Shown: one piece after another, positions 1 to 8,731 of the stretch | How positions within the stretch are numbered: position 1 is the stretch's first letter | How the letters are laid out: each line of letters opens with the position of its first letter | Assembly (NCBI RefSeq): GCF_030656115.1 | Contig: NZ_JAUSOO010000129.1 | Location: 62,001-126,000, forward strand | Reading direction: 5' to 3' | DNA length: 64,000 bases | Origin: Hydrogenophaga sp. | GTDB lineage: Bacteria > Pseudomonadota > Gammaproteobacteria > Burkholderiales > Burkholderiaceae_C | Notes under the pieces: generated by a model | What the model was told of the DNA's origin: nothing | The model's input: only the letters and a program-made list of their open reading frames with translations | Database searches by the model: none | Program-made: the position numbers and the translations under genes

Positions 1-725
1 TCCCGGGCGTCATCCGTCTTGGCGATCTGCCCCGTCATGTCCTGCTCGTAGCGGTAGCCATCGCGCAGGCTCATGTCTTCGATCACATTCAAGGTGTGTT
101 TGCCCATCCTGGTGGACACCGGGCTTTTTGCCGCGATGGTGTGGGCAATGGCCATGGCGGTCGGCATCAGTTCGTCGGCCGCCACGCACGCTTCCACGAT
201 GCCCAGTCGGTACAGCTCCGCACCATCGACACGCATGCCGGTGAGTGCCATCCGGCGCAGGCGCGAATGCTGGAAAAGGCGCATCGCATGGCGGCACCCG
301 CCCAGCAGCCCGACATCCACCTCCGGCAGGCCCAACGATGCTTTTTCAGACGCCACCAGGATGTCTGCCGAAGCACACATCGCCAGCCCCGAGCCAAGCG
401 CTGCGCCGTTGATCGCCACGATCACCGGCTTGGCGCATTCACGGATGGCGTGGAAGCACTCGCGGGTGCGGCGCGAATGGGCCATCAGATCCCCCGGCCC
501 TTTGATGACGTCTGCGCGCCCTTTGAGGTCGGCGCCGGCGCAGAACACCTTGCCCGCCGCCGTCAGCACGACCACACGAACGCCGTCCATCTCGGAGACG
601 CGGTCCAGCGCCAGGGTGAGCTCGTCGTTGAGCGTGCGCGTCAGCGCGTTGACGGGCGGCGCATTCATGGTGAGCACGGCCACGTGGTCGGCGATCTGCA
701 CCTGCAGTTGGGTCAAGTCATTCAT
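1..725 (-). CDS. Enoyl-CoA hydratase/isomerase family protein (C-terminus outside window)
   Basis: Crotonase-fold protein of which 241 residues are visible from the ATG; the C-terminus lies beyond position 1. Crotonases hydrate or isomerise enoyl-CoA thioesters in the cytoplasm. The oxyanion-hole region is recognisable: FCAGADLK near residue 60 and the NGAALGSGLAMCASADI stretch near residue 105, with a Glu-containing LGLPEVDVGLLGG segment following. The start is 13 bp after the stop of the FAH-family gene, so it is probably the last gene of a short operon with the flavin hydroxylase. It plausibly processes the CoA-activated aliphatic product of ring cleavage (inference from context). The exact substrate cannot be assigned. 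Confidence 0.88.
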   Translation of the reverse strand, partial: MNDLTQLQVQIADHVAVLTMNAPPVNALTRTLNDELTLALDRVSEMDGVRVVVLTAAGKVFCAGADLKGRADVIKGPGDLMAHSRRTRECFHAIRECAKPVIVAINGAALGSGLAMCASADILVASEKASLGLPEVDVGLLGGCRHAMRLFQHSRLRRMALTGMRVDGAELYRLGIVEACVAADELMPTAMAIAHTIAAKSPVSTRMGKHTLNVIEDMSLRDGYRYEQDMTGQIAKTDDAR

Positions 726-738
726 GGCACGGCTCCTG

Positions 739-1602
739 TCAGGGTTCGGAAATCACACGGTTTTCAATGGCACCCAGGCCATCGATCTCGACCCGGACAA
801 CGTCGCCGGGCTGCAGGAACTTCGGCGGCGTGAAGCCGAAGCCCGCCCCACTGCTTGTTCCCGTGGCGATCAGGTCCCCCGGCTCCAGCGTCATGACGGA
901 CGACAGCTCGGCGATCTGGGCGCGGATGTCGTACACCATGCCACCGGTGTTGAGCTGCTGCCGCAGCTCGCCGTTGACGAACAGGCGCAGCGGCAGGTCG
1001 TGGGGATCGGCAATTTCGTCGGCGGTGGTCAGCCACGGCCCCATGGGTCCGTGGGTGTCGAACGACTTGCCCAGCGTCCATTGCGGCGTCCGGCGCTGCC
1101 AGTCGCGGCAGGTCACGTCGTTCATCACCAGATAGCCTGCGACGAAGTCCAGGGCGTTCTCTGGCGACACATGGCGAGCGCGTTTCCCGATCACCACACC
1201 GAGTTCGCCCTCGTAGTCCAGGGCGTTCGACACCCTGGGCAAGTTGATCGGGTCGAACGGACCGTTCAGGCACGACACGTTCTTGTTGAACCAGATCTGA
1301 TGCTCCGGGGCTTTGCCGCCGCGGGCCAGGATTTCGGCGACATGGTCCTGGTAGTTCAGGCCGATTGCCAGGAATTTTTGCGGCTGCTGCACCGGTGCCA
1401 GCAGTTTCACACCGTCCAGCGGGTGCGTCGCACCGCCGCTGGCCTGGGCCAAGGTCTTGAGCGCCGAGTCACCGGCGCGAAGGGCACCGAGGACCGAGGC
1501 CTCGCAAACGCCTTCGCAGGCAGAGGTCAAGTCCACGACGGTCTGGCCCACCACCTTGCCGATGGTGGGGCCGGAGCCGGCGTTGAAGGTCACGAGCTTC
1601 AT
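739..1602 (-). CDS. Fumarylacetoacetate hydrolase (FAH) family protein
   Basis: A 287-residue FAH-fold enzyme. The family hydrolyses or decarboxylates acylpyruvates and related 2-oxo acids made after aromatic ring cleavage, using a divalent metal. The body carries the usual FAH segments: an AIGLNYQDHVAE motif, the acidic DYEGELGVVIG metal-binding stretch, and C-terminal LEPGDLIATGTSSGAG. The ATG at 1602 is chosen because MKLVTF is a typical FAH start and it overlaps the stop of the upstream hydroxylase by 4 bp; a longer upstream reading lacks family character. Coupled to the MhpA-like hydroxylase, it probably acts late in the same aromatic pathway. It could be an acylpyruvate hydrolase or a 2-oxo-hept-4-ene-dioate-type hydratase/decarboxylase. 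Confidence 0.88.
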   Translation of the reverse strand: MKLVTFNAGSGPTIGKVVGQTVVDLTSACEGVCEASVLGALRAGDSALKTLAQASGGATHPLDGVKLLAPVQQPQKFLAIGLNYQDHVAEILARGGKAPEHQIWFNKNVSCLNGPFDPINLPRVSNALDYEGELGVVIGKRARHVSPENALDFVAGYLVMNDVTCRDWQRRTPQWTLGKSFDTHGPMGPWLTTADEIADPHDLPLRLFVNGELRQQLNTGGMVYDIRAQIAELSSVMTLEPGDLIATGTSSGAGFGFTPPKFLQPGDVVRVEIDGLGAIENRVISEP

Positions 1603-3218
1603 GCGGTTACTTTCATGGTTGAACGCAGTTGCCGCTGCAGGTCGTCCAGCAGCGGAGAAACGTCCGCTGGGGCGGCTGCCCCACCGAACACGTAGAAATC
1701 CGGTCGCACCAGGACGGCGGTCAGTTCCCGGCTTCGCAACCACTGCAGGGCGCTCGCACCACGGGCCTGGTCGCCAAGAACGACGGTCTGCAGTCCGATG
1801 GCCGCGGCGAACCGCTCATGGCGGGCGTCCCAAACGGGAATGGCTTGGTCGTTGTCGACGAGCAGGTGCCAGCCCGCACCGATCACATCGTCCAGAAGGC
1901 CGGTTTGCCCGCTCGTGGTCACGACGGGCTGGGGGCCGAGTTCGCCCGCCACCGAATCACGGCCTGGCTTGTGGAGCAGACCGCTTGTCAAGGTCGGGAA
2001 CTGCGGCAGGGTGGGTGCGTTGCCCGACAAGATGCTTTCGTCGCGCCGGGCCGCTTCCACCGGGTCGGTGATGCAGACCACTTTTCCCAGCGCCACCGCG
2101 CGTTCGATGACGGTCTTCACATGCGGCGCACGTTCCAGCTCGTAGAGGTCGAGCGCCGACGCCTCATGGCGCCCGGCCAGCACATCGTCGAGGCGCCAGA
2201 ACAACGCACGCGCGTCCCGCAAACCGGAACACAGGCCCTGCCCCAGAAAGGGCGGCATCAAATGGGCCGCATCCCCGGCCAGCAGAACCCGCCCCTGTCG
2301 CCAGGTGCCGGCCACCCCGGACTGGAAGGTGTAGACGGCCGCGCGGTCGATCCGTCCTTGGTCGGGCCGAATCCATTGCTCGATCATGGGCCACACGTTG
2401 CGGTGCTGTGTGATCTCGGCGGCGTCTTCGCCGGGGAGCAGCATCATCTCCCAGCGAACATGCCGTTTGCCCATCCGCCGCATCAGCGTGACGGGACGCG
2501 CAGGGTCGCAAATCTGCGCCGCCTCCGGCATGTCCAGCTCGCGGGTCGGATCGTTGGGAATGACATCCACCACCAGCCAGTCCGCCCGAAAGCCCAGGTC
2601 TTCCCAGGCAATGCCCGAGGCCTGGCGCACCCAGCTGTTGGCGCCATCACACCCGACGATCCACCTCGCCGTGGCGTTGCAACGCTCCTGCGTGCGCTGG
2701 AGGCGGCCGTTCTCATCCGCTTCACAGCGTGACGCTTCGATGGTCACGCCGTCGGCATCCGACCGAAGACCCGTGACTTCGTAGCCCTGGTGCACCTCCA
2801 CCTGAGGAATCGACTTGACCCGCTGGTCCAGGAGGCGTTCGAGGTCGGGCTGGTAGATCAGGCTGCGGGAGGGCCAGCCACTGACCCCGTCGCACGGGTA
2901 GCGGAAGTGATAAAGCGTCTGGCCTGCGGCGTTCAACCAGACATATTCGCCGCCGGTGGGCACCGCCAGGCGCGAAAACGGCTCGGCCACCGACACGGAT
3001 TGCAATATCCGCATGGCCTCGTGGTCCACCACACACGCTCTGGGCAGCGGATACAGCGAGGGCCAGCGCTCAAACACACCGACACGGTGCCCGGCCTGCC
3101 CCAGCATCGCCGCCAGCGCCTGACCGACCGGGCCATAGCCCACGATGGCCACGTCGTACGCCCGTTGCGAGCCGGGTTCGAGGCGGCATTGCGGCCCATC
3201 TTTCAATATCGGGTTCAA
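1599..3218 (-). CDS. FAD-dependent aromatic monooxygenase, MhpA/PheA-like
   Basis: A 539-residue class A flavoprotein hydroxylase. These enzymes use NAD(P)H and O2 to add a hydroxyl to a phenolic ring. The N-terminal dinucleotide-binding motif GYGPVG is near residue 28, a WIVGCDG segment follows mid-protein, and the second FAD motif GDAAHLMPPFLGQGLCSGLRDA is near residue 315. Length matches 3-(3-hydroxyphenyl)propionate hydroxylases and orcinol/resorcinol-type hydroxylases (about 540-590). The start is TTG, 3 bp after the glutathione transferase stop, with AGGA just upstream. It overlaps the FAH gene by 4 bp, so the two are translationally coupled. It probably prepares a catecholic or trihydroxylated substrate for extradiol cleavage; the substrate is unknown. 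Confidence 0.88.
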   Translation of the reverse strand: MNPILKDGPQCRLEPGSQRAYDVAIVGYGPVGQALAAMLGQAGHRVGVFERWPSLYPLPRACVVDHEAMRILQSVSVAEPFSRLAVPTGGEYVWLNAAGQTLYHFRYPCDGVSGWPSRSLIYQPDLERLLDQRVKSIPQVEVHQGYEVTGLRSDADGVTIEASRCEADENGRLQRTQERCNATARWIVGCDGANSWVRQASGIAWEDLGFRADWLVVDVIPNDPTRELDMPEAAQICDPARPVTLMRRMGKRHVRWEMMLLPGEDAAEITQHRNVWPMIEQWIRPDQGRIDRAAVYTFQSGVAGTWRQGRVLLAGDAAHLMPPFLGQGLCSGLRDARALFWRLDDVLAGRHEASALDLYELERAPHVKTVIERAVALGKVVCITDPVEAARRDESILSGNAPTLPQFPTLTSGLLHKPGRDSVAGELGPQPVVTTSGQTGLLDDVIGAGWHLLVDNDQAIPVWDARHERFAAAIGLQTVVLGDQARGASALQWLRSRELTAVLVRPDFYVFGGAAAPADVSPLLDDLQRQLRSTMKVTA

Positions 3219-3221
3219 TTT

Positions 3222-3872
3222 TTATCCTGTCTTTTGTTCGGTTGGAGGCAGCAGCTTGTCCGCCACCTCGGCGTGCGTCGATTGCGCTGAAGGTCGCTGC
3301 ATGAACGCCCGCATCCAGGCGGCCGTCCTGGGCCTTCCCTCGCGCCAGTTCAGATCGTCGAATCTCAGATCCAGATAGCCCAACGCACAACCCAGCGCCA
3401 CATGACCGATCGAGAAGGGACGCGCGCCGAAAGCGTCAACACCTTGCTCGATCCAGGCCAGGGTGGCGTCCACCTTCTGCGAGTACGCCTGGAGTGTCGG
3501 CATGGACTGGTGACCGTCGGGCCTCATGCGCTCGTTGCGCCAGAGCACCAGCGCATCCATGAACCCGCTGCCCAGGGCATTCCATCGCAGCGCGGTCCAA
3601 CGCGGTTCGCCGGCCGAAGGGAACAGCCGCGGGTGATCACCCAGCTGGTCGAGGTACTCACAGATCACATCGGAGTCGAACAGCGCCACGCCGTCATCGG
3701 TCACCAGCGTGGGAATCTTGCTCAGGGGGTTGTGCGCCATCACCGCCGGATTCGCCTGGTTCATGGCCACAAAAGACCGGACCAGCTCGATCCTCTCGAC
3801 CACCCCCACCTCGTGAGCGGTGATCATCACCTTTCTCACAAAAGGCGACACGGGACCCCAATGAAGTTTCAT
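3222..3872 (-). CDS. Glutathione S-transferase family protein
   Basis: A 216-residue protein with an N-terminal thioredoxin-fold GST domain (KLHWGPVSPFVRKVMITAHEVG; the NPLSKIPTLV cis-proline region; DSDVICEYLD for glutathione contact) and an all-helical C-terminal domain. The ATG at 3872 gives the canonical start; a further in-frame start 16 codons upstream adds residues unlike GSTs. It is first in the minus-strand run with the flavin hydroxylase, FAH protein and enoyl-CoA hydratase. GSTs in such clusters can isomerise maleyl-type ring-cleavage products or remove reactive quinones. Which applies here is not visible, and no zeta-class signature is obvious. Confidence 0.85.
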   Translation of the reverse strand: MKLHWGPVSPFVRKVMITAHEVGVVERIELVRSFVAMNQANPAVMAHNPLSKIPTLVTDDGVALFDSDVICEYLDQLGDHPRLFPSAGEPRWTALRWNALGSGFMDALVLWRNERMRPDGHQSMPTLQAYSQKVDATLAWIEQGVDAFGARPFSIGHVALGCALGYLDLRFDDLNWREGRPRTAAWMRAFMQRPSAQSTHAEVADKLLPPTEQKTG

Positions 3873-4103
3873 GAAATGCCTATCCACACAAAGTGCTGCA
3901 AGAGCGACCGATGCCGCCATGAAACGATTCTAGGAGTGCCCCTTCGCGAAAACGCCCACGACAAAGGCAGATCAGCTATGCAACTTTTGTGAAGCCTGGC
4001 CGGGCGTTTCCTCTGCCTTCAGCGCATATCTGGTTTCGCTCCATCACGGTGGTCACCGGGCCACCCCGTCACTAGACTGGCCTGCAAAACCACCGAGGTA
4101 CCC

Positions 4104-4982
4104 ATGCAGGAAAAAGTCATCATTGCCGCCGCACTCACCGGGTCGGCTTCCACACCCCACAAGATCAACCCCGCCGTCCCGGTCACGCCAGAACAGATTG
4201 CCCACGAAGCCATCGCAGCCCGCGCAGCGGGGGCCGCCATCGTGCACATCCACGTCCGCGATGTCGACACCGGGCTGCCCAGCATGGCATTCGGTCTTTA
4301 CGAGGAGGTTGTGGCGCGCATCCGGGACTCCGGCAGCGATGTCATCATCAACCTCACCACCGGCCCCGGAGCCCGCTACCGGCCCGACGAGAAGGACCCG
4401 CGCAGGGCCAGCCACGACAGCACCATGACCACCAGCGAAAAGCGCGTGGAACACATCCTCCGCCTGAAGCCGGACATCTGCAGCCTGGACATCGCCACCA
4501 TGAACTTTCCGAGCTACGCCTTCGTCAACCTGCCCAGGCAGATCGAAGAGATGGCGCACCTGATTCAGGAGGCGGGCGTGAAGCCGGAGCTGGAGGTGTT
4601 TGATCTCGGCGGCGCCTGGCTGGGGCGCTCCCTGGTGGAGCGCGGCGTCATTCGGGGGCGCGCCCTGTTTCAGCTGTGCATGGGGGTGCCGTGGGCGGCC
4701 CCAGGAACCCCCGAAAACATGATTGCCATGCGCAACACCCTGCCTTCCGGCGCCCTCTGGGCCGCATTCGGCATCTCGTCCAACGAGTTTCCGATGGTGG
4801 CCCAGGCAGCGATCCTGGGCGGTCATGTTCGGGTGGGTCTGGAGGACAACCTCTACATCGCCAAAGGCCAGTTGGCCACGGGCAATGCGCAACTGGTGGA
4901 GCGCGCGGCCCGCATTGTTGAATCGCTGGGATCGCAAGTGGCCACGCCGGCCGAAGCCCGCCAGATTCTGGAGCTCGCATGA
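4104..4982 (+). CDS. BKACE family beta-keto acid cleavage enzyme (DUF849)
   Basis: A 292-residue (beta/alpha)8-barrel enzyme of the 3-keto-5-aminohexanoate cleavage (Kce/BKACE) family. These condense a beta-keto acid with acetyl-CoA to give acetoacetate plus a new CoA ester, using Zn2+. The zinc-binding HIHVRD motif (H48, H50) is present, as are NLTTGPGA and the late GGHVRVGLEDNLY segment. It is first of three plus-strand genes and overlaps the next by 4 bp. It is divergent from the glutathione transferase across 231 bp that should hold both promoters. In this cluster it could link a beta-keto acid released by ring cleavage to CoA metabolism, feeding the nearby thiolase (inference). Confidence 0.9.
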   Translation: MQEKVIIAAALTGSASTPHKINPAVPVTPEQIAHEAIAARAAGAAIVHIHVRDVDTGLPSMAFGLYEEVVARIRDSGSDVIINLTTGPGARYRPDEKDPRRASHDSTMTTSEKRVEHILRLKPDICSLDIATMNFPSYAFVNLPRQIEEMAHLIQEAGVKPELEVFDLGGAWLGRSLVERGVIRGRALFQLCMGVPWAAPGTPENMIAMRNTLPSGALWAAFGISSNEFPMVAQAAILGGHVRVGLEDNLYIAKGQLATGNAQLVERAARIVESLGSQVATPAEARQILELA

Positions 4983-5551
4983 CACGCACACCCTTCCTGA
5001 AACCCGAGGAGATGAGCGCGGAGCAACGGCGCGTCTACGACGACATCGTTCGCAACCGCGGCACCTGGCTCAATGGGCCTTACGCGCCTTTGCTTCAGTC
5101 CCCCGAGCTGGCCGACAAGGCGCAGGCCTTTGGCGAACACGTGCGCTACCGGACCGTGCTGCCACCCAAGCTCAACGAGCTGGCCATCGTCTGCACCGCG
5201 CGCCACTGGGATTCGCCGTTCGAGTGGTTCCAGCACGCCCGCATTGCACAGCGCGAGGGCCTCTCTGCCGAGGTGTGCCACGCCATTGCAAACTTCGAGC
5301 CCCCGCCGTTTGCCGACAACGACGAGAAACTCATCCACGCGTTCGCCGTGGAGCTGCTGGAAACCCACCGCGTGAGTGACGCAACCTACAGCCAGGCGAC
5401 GCAGCGGTTCGGCACCCGCGCGGTGGTGGAACTGGTGGCGGTGATCGGTTACTACAGCTTCATCGCCATGACGCTCAACGCACACGAAGTGCCCCTGCCG
5501 CCCGACGCGGGGACGCCGCTGCCCGAACGACCGGCCCAACCGAAGGGCTGA
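4979..5551 (+). CDS. Carboxymuconolactone decarboxylase family protein
   Basis: A 190-residue all-helical protein of the CMD/AhpD superfamily. The core reads KLNELAIVCTARHWDSPFEWFQHARIAQREGLS, with the conserved Glu/Trp/His helix, followed by an ALLETH-like second helix and a VVELVAVIGYYSFIAMTLNAHEV segment typical of the larger CMD-like proteins in aromatic clusters. No CxxC is present, so it is not an AhpD-type peroxidase. Its ATG overlaps the BKACE stop by 4 bp (ATGA), implying translational coupling; the amidohydrolase follows 4 bp downstream. The family includes true decarboxylases and many untested homologues, so the reaction is unassigned. Confidence 0.83.
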   Translation: MTRTPFLKPEEMSAEQRRVYDDIVRNRGTWLNGPYAPLLQSPELADKAQAFGEHVRYRTVLPPKLNELAIVCTARHWDSPFEWFQHARIAQREGLSAEVCHAIANFEPPPFADNDEKLIHAFAVELLETHRVSDATYSQATQRFGTRAVVELVAVIGYYSFIAMTLNAHEVPLPPDAGTPLPERPAQPKG

Positions 5552-5555
5552 CACC

Positions 5556-6431
5556 ATGTCCGATATCAGCACCCTTCCCACATGTGCCACTCCGGCCCGC
5601 GCGCTGCCCCGCGGTGCCTGCGACACCCACGCCCACGTGTTCGGTCCGTACGACACGTTTCCCCTGGCCGATCCGCGCCCCTACACGCCCGCCCCTGCCC
5701 CCAAGGCCCACCACCTGGCCATGCTGGACCGGGTGGGCTTCGACCGGGGTGTGCTCGTTCACGGCAGCGCCCATGGGTGGGACCACCGGGCCATGCTCGA
5801 TGCCATCGCCCATGCGCCGGATCGCCTGCGCGGCATCGGCACGGTGCCCGGCGACACCACGCTCGATGAGCTGAAGAAACTCCACGCCGGCGGGGTGCGC
5901 GGACTTCGCTTCACCGATGTGGCCGGGCCGACCGCGGCGCAACAGTTCGACGGTCGCGTGGGGTTCGACGCCCTGCACCGTCTGGCGCCCCTGATGCGCC
6001 AGCTGGGCTGGCACGCGGTGATCTGGGCCAACGCGGCGACACTGGCCGAGCACGCCAGCAGCTTGCGCGCATGGGGTTTGCCACTCGTGATCGACCACAT
6101 GGGCTACTTCGACGTCGCGGCCGGCGTTGCGGCGCCAGGGTTTCAGACCGTCCGGCAACTGGTCGAAGACGGCAGCGCCTGGGTGAAGCTCACGGTGTTT
6201 CGCAACTCCAAAGAGCCGGGAACCCACCAAGACGTCCAGCCGTTCCACGAAGCACTGCTGCGCGCCAACCCCGAGCGCCTGCTGTGGGGCAGCGACTGGC
6301 CGTACCTGGGCATGACCACCTACCGGCCCACGCCTGCGGCCCTGCTGGACCTGCTGGACCGGTGGACCGACAGCGACGATCTGCTGCACCGCATTCTGGT
6401 GACGAATCCGGCCTCGCTCTACGGGTTCTGA
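5556..6431 (+). CDS. Amidohydrolase family protein, 2-pyrone-4,6-dicarboxylate hydrolase (LigI)-like
   Basis: A 291-residue TIM-barrel metallo-hydrolase of the amidohydrolase_2 group. The N-terminal ACDTHAHVFGP motif and the C-terminal LLWGSDWPY motif with its catalytic Asp match lactonases such as LigI, which opens the 2-pyrone-4,6-dicarboxylate ring in protocatechuate 4,5-cleavage and gallate degradation. It is the last gene of the plus-strand trio. Its final 13 bp overlap the 3' end of the convergent LysR gene. A lactone-hydrolysis step in the local aromatic pathway is the natural reading, but other members act on different lactones or decarboxylate benzoates. Confidence 0.85.
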   Translation: MSDISTLPTCATPARALPRGACDTHAHVFGPYDTFPLADPRPYTPAPAPKAHHLAMLDRVGFDRGVLVHGSAHGWDHRAMLDAIAHAPDRLRGIGTVPGDTTLDELKKLHAGGVRGLRFTDVAGPTAAQQFDGRVGFDALHRLAPLMRQLGWHAVIWANAATLAEHASSLRAWGLPLVIDHMGYFDVAAGVAAPGFQTVRQLVEDGSAWVKLTVFRNSKEPGTHQDVQPFHEALLRANPERLLWGSDWPYLGMTTYRPTPAALLDLLDRWTDSDDLLHRILVTNPASLYGF

Positions 6432-7390
6432 GGCGGGGTCGCGGCGTCGCCGCCGTCGGGCTCCAGCGTCGGTGCTTCGAAGGTGCCGGCGCGCACATGC
6501 TCCTCAGCGAGCGTTCTCACCAGGCGCAGCACCTCGCGCGCGGCGCGCGTCAGCGGTTTCTGTGTGGACGTGGCCGCCACCACCGTTCGGCGAATGCTCG
6601 GCTCCACCAGCGGTGCCGCACTGACCACGCCCGCCTGAACGTCGCGCCGCACGACCACGCCGCCGTGAATGGCGTAGGCCTGGCCGTGGCTGGCCATGCT
6701 GCGCTGGATCGGCAGCGAGTCGGCCTCCAGCACCGTATTGAGGCGAAAGCCCTCCGCCTGGCGTCGCACCACCTGGTTCAGGGCCGCACGCAAGCCATTG
6801 GGTTCACCCGGCAGCACCAGCGGCAAACCATCCAGCGCGGAGAACGGCACCGAGGAAGCGCAGGTGAGCGGATCCCCCGGTGCGCCGACCACATAGGTGT
6901 CCACATCAAAGAGCGGCTCTTCCAGCGCACGGGTCTGTCGCCCGTACCGGTACAGCACCGCAATATCGAGGTGACCCGTCGCGATCCAGGCGTCGAGCTG
7001 CCCGTTGGACCCCTCAAACAGGTGCAGTCGAACTTCGGGGAAGCGTTCTTTCACCCGTCCGAACAACGGGGCGACCAGCAGCTCGGCCACCGAGGGCATC
7101 AGGCCGATCCGGACCTCGCCCACCGGCAGCTCATCCGTGCGCCGCAGCAGCCCTTCGACCCGGTCGGCTTCTGCCAGCAAGGCCTTGATTTCAGGGTAGA
7201 GACTTCGGCCGCGGTCGGTGAGCATGACGCCGCGCCCGGTGCGGTCAAAAAGCCGGGCCCCGTACTCGCGCTCAAGCGCCGAGATCTGCCGGCTGATGGC
7301 CGACTGAACGGCGTCGTGGAGCACGGCCACCTTGCTCAGGCTGCCCGCATCGGCGACCTGCACAAAGAGTTTGAGTCGCGCAAGATCCAT
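6419..7390 (-). CDS. LysR-family transcriptional regulator
   Basis: A 323-residue LysR regulator. The N-terminal winged helix-turn-helix (MDLARLKLFVQVADAGSLSK... SAISRQISALEREYGARLFDR) is followed by a periplasmic-binding-like effector domain starting near residue 90. The ATG at 7390 places the HTH at the usual distance from the N-terminus; an in-frame start 20 codons upstream would add an atypical leader. It sits between the plus-strand catabolic trio and the minus-strand thiolase/Mo-enzyme genes, so it is the obvious candidate regulator of the island. It overlaps the amidohydrolase gene tail-to-tail by 13 bp. Confidence 0.92.
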   Translation of the reverse strand: MDLARLKLFVQVADAGSLSKVAVLHDAVQSAISRQISALEREYGARLFDRTGRGVMLTDRGRSLYPEIKALLAEADRVEGLLRRTDELPVGEVRIGLMPSVAELLVAPLFGRVKERFPEVRLHLFEGSNGQLDAWIATGHLDIAVLYRYGRQTRALEEPLFDVDTYVVGAPGDPLTCASSVPFSALDGLPLVLPGEPNGLRAALNQVVRRQAEGFRLNTVLEADSLPIQRSMASHGQAYAIHGGVVVRRDVQAGVVSAAPLVEPSIRRTVVAATSTQKPLTRAAREVLRLVRTLAEEHVRAGTFEAPTLEPDGGDAATPPQNP

Positions 7391-7465
7391 GGTGATCGGA
7401 TGTGAAGTGGGTGCCGGCGCGATTGTATGGGGTGTGCCTGGTGCGCCCAACCATCAGCGCCCGAC

Positions 7466-8671
7466 CTACACCCTCTCCAGAACAACGGCGATGCCTTGTC
7501 CCACGCCCACGCACATGGTCACCAGCGCATGGCGTCCCTGGCTGCGGTGCAGCTGGTGGACGGCGGTCATTGCCAGCCGAGCGCCGCTGGCACCCAAAGG
7601 ATGCCCCAACGCGATGGCGCCGCCGTTGGGGTTGACGCGGGGATCGTCTTCGGCAAGCAGAAGCTCGCGCTGGACGGCGATGGCCTGGGCCGCGAAGGCT
7701 TCATTGATCTCGATGACATCCATCTGGTCAAGGGTCAGGCCACAAAGGGCCAGAACCCTCCGGGTTGCTGGCACGGGGCCCATTCCCATGATTCTCGGCA
7801 GCACACCCGCCGTGGCCATGCCAACCACCCGCGCCAACGGCGTCAGGCCCTGCCGAGCCGCCGCAGACTCGCTCGCCAGCAGGAGGGCACACGCGCCGTC
7901 ATTGACGCCCGACGCATTGCCTGCGGTCACCGTGCCGTCGGTGCGCACAACCCCCCGGAGTCTGGCCAGCGCATCCAGGCTGGTTTCCCTCGGATGTTCG
8001 TCCTGTGACACGACGATGGGATCTCCGCGCTTCTGCGCGATCACCACCGGTGTGATTTCCACGTCGAAGAGGCCGTTCTTCTGTGCGGCGAGCGCCTTGG
8101 TCTGGGATGCCAGCGCCAGGCGGTCCTGGGACGGCCGATCAATGCCGAACGCTGTGGCCACGTGCTCAGCCGTTTCCGGCATCGTGTCAACCCCGTAGCG
8201 CTCCTTCATCAGCCTGTTGACAAAGCGCCAGCCGATGGTGGTGTCTTCCATGCTGGCGCTGCGGGAGAAGGCCGCGTGTGCCTTGCCGACCACAAAGGGC
8301 GCCCGCGACATGCTCTCGACACCGCCGGCCATCATCAACTCCGCCTCGCCGCACCGGATGGCTCGGGCTGCCGAACCGATCGCATCCAGGCCCGACCCGC
8401 ACAACCGATTCACCGTCGAGCCCGGAACCCCCACGGGAAGGCCAGCGAGAAGCGCGCTCATCCGCGCCACGTTTCGGTTGTCCTCACCCGCCTGGTTGGC
8501 ACACCCGTAGATGACGTCAGCAACTTCGGCCCAATCGGTCCGGGGATGCCGCGCCATGATCGCAGCGATCGGCATCGCCCCCAGGTCATCGGCACGGACC
8601 GACGCCAGGGCGCCGCCGTAACGGCCAAAAGGTGTTCTCAGCGCATCGCAGATGAAGGCGTTTGGAAGCAT
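7466..8671 (-). CDS. Thiolase, 3-oxoadipyl-CoA thiolase (PcaF/PaaJ)-like
   Basis: A 401-residue type-II thiolase that splits a beta-ketoacyl-CoA with CoA to release acetyl-CoA. The nucleophilic Cys is C91 in NRLCGSGLDA, the catalytic His is H357 in GGAIALGHPLG, and the second Cys is C387 in CVGVGQG. The N-terminus (FICDALRTPFGRYGGALASVRADDLGA) and the GCANQAGEDNRNVARM segment are characteristic of beta-ketoadipyl-CoA thiolases rather than acetoacetyl-CoA thiolases. It is downstream of the two solute-binding genes on the same strand, with a 60-bp gap. It is likely the terminal step delivering the ring carbon skeleton to central metabolism; the exact acyl-CoA is inference. Confidence 0.92.
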   Translation of the reverse strand: MLPNAFICDALRTPFGRYGGALASVRADDLGAMPIAAIMARHPRTDWAEVADVIYGCANQAGEDNRNVARMSALLAGLPVGVPGSTVNRLCGSGLDAIGSAARAIRCGEAELMMAGGVESMSRAPFVVGKAHAAFSRSASMEDTTIGWRFVNRLMKERYGVDTMPETAEHVATAFGIDRPSQDRLALASQTKALAAQKNGLFDVEITPVVIAQKRGDPIVVSQDEHPRETSLDALARLRGVVRTDGTVTAGNASGVNDGACALLLASESAAARQGLTPLARVVGMATAGVLPRIMGMGPVPATRRVLALCGLTLDQMDVIEINEAFAAQAIAVQRELLLAEDDPRVNPNGGAIALGHPLGASGARLAMTAVHQLHRSQGRHALVTMCVGVGQGIAVVLERV

Positions 8672-8731
8672 GGTTCGAGAAGGTAGAAAGGGGATTCGAT
8701 ACGGGAAGAAGCACCGGGCCGTCTCAGCCTC

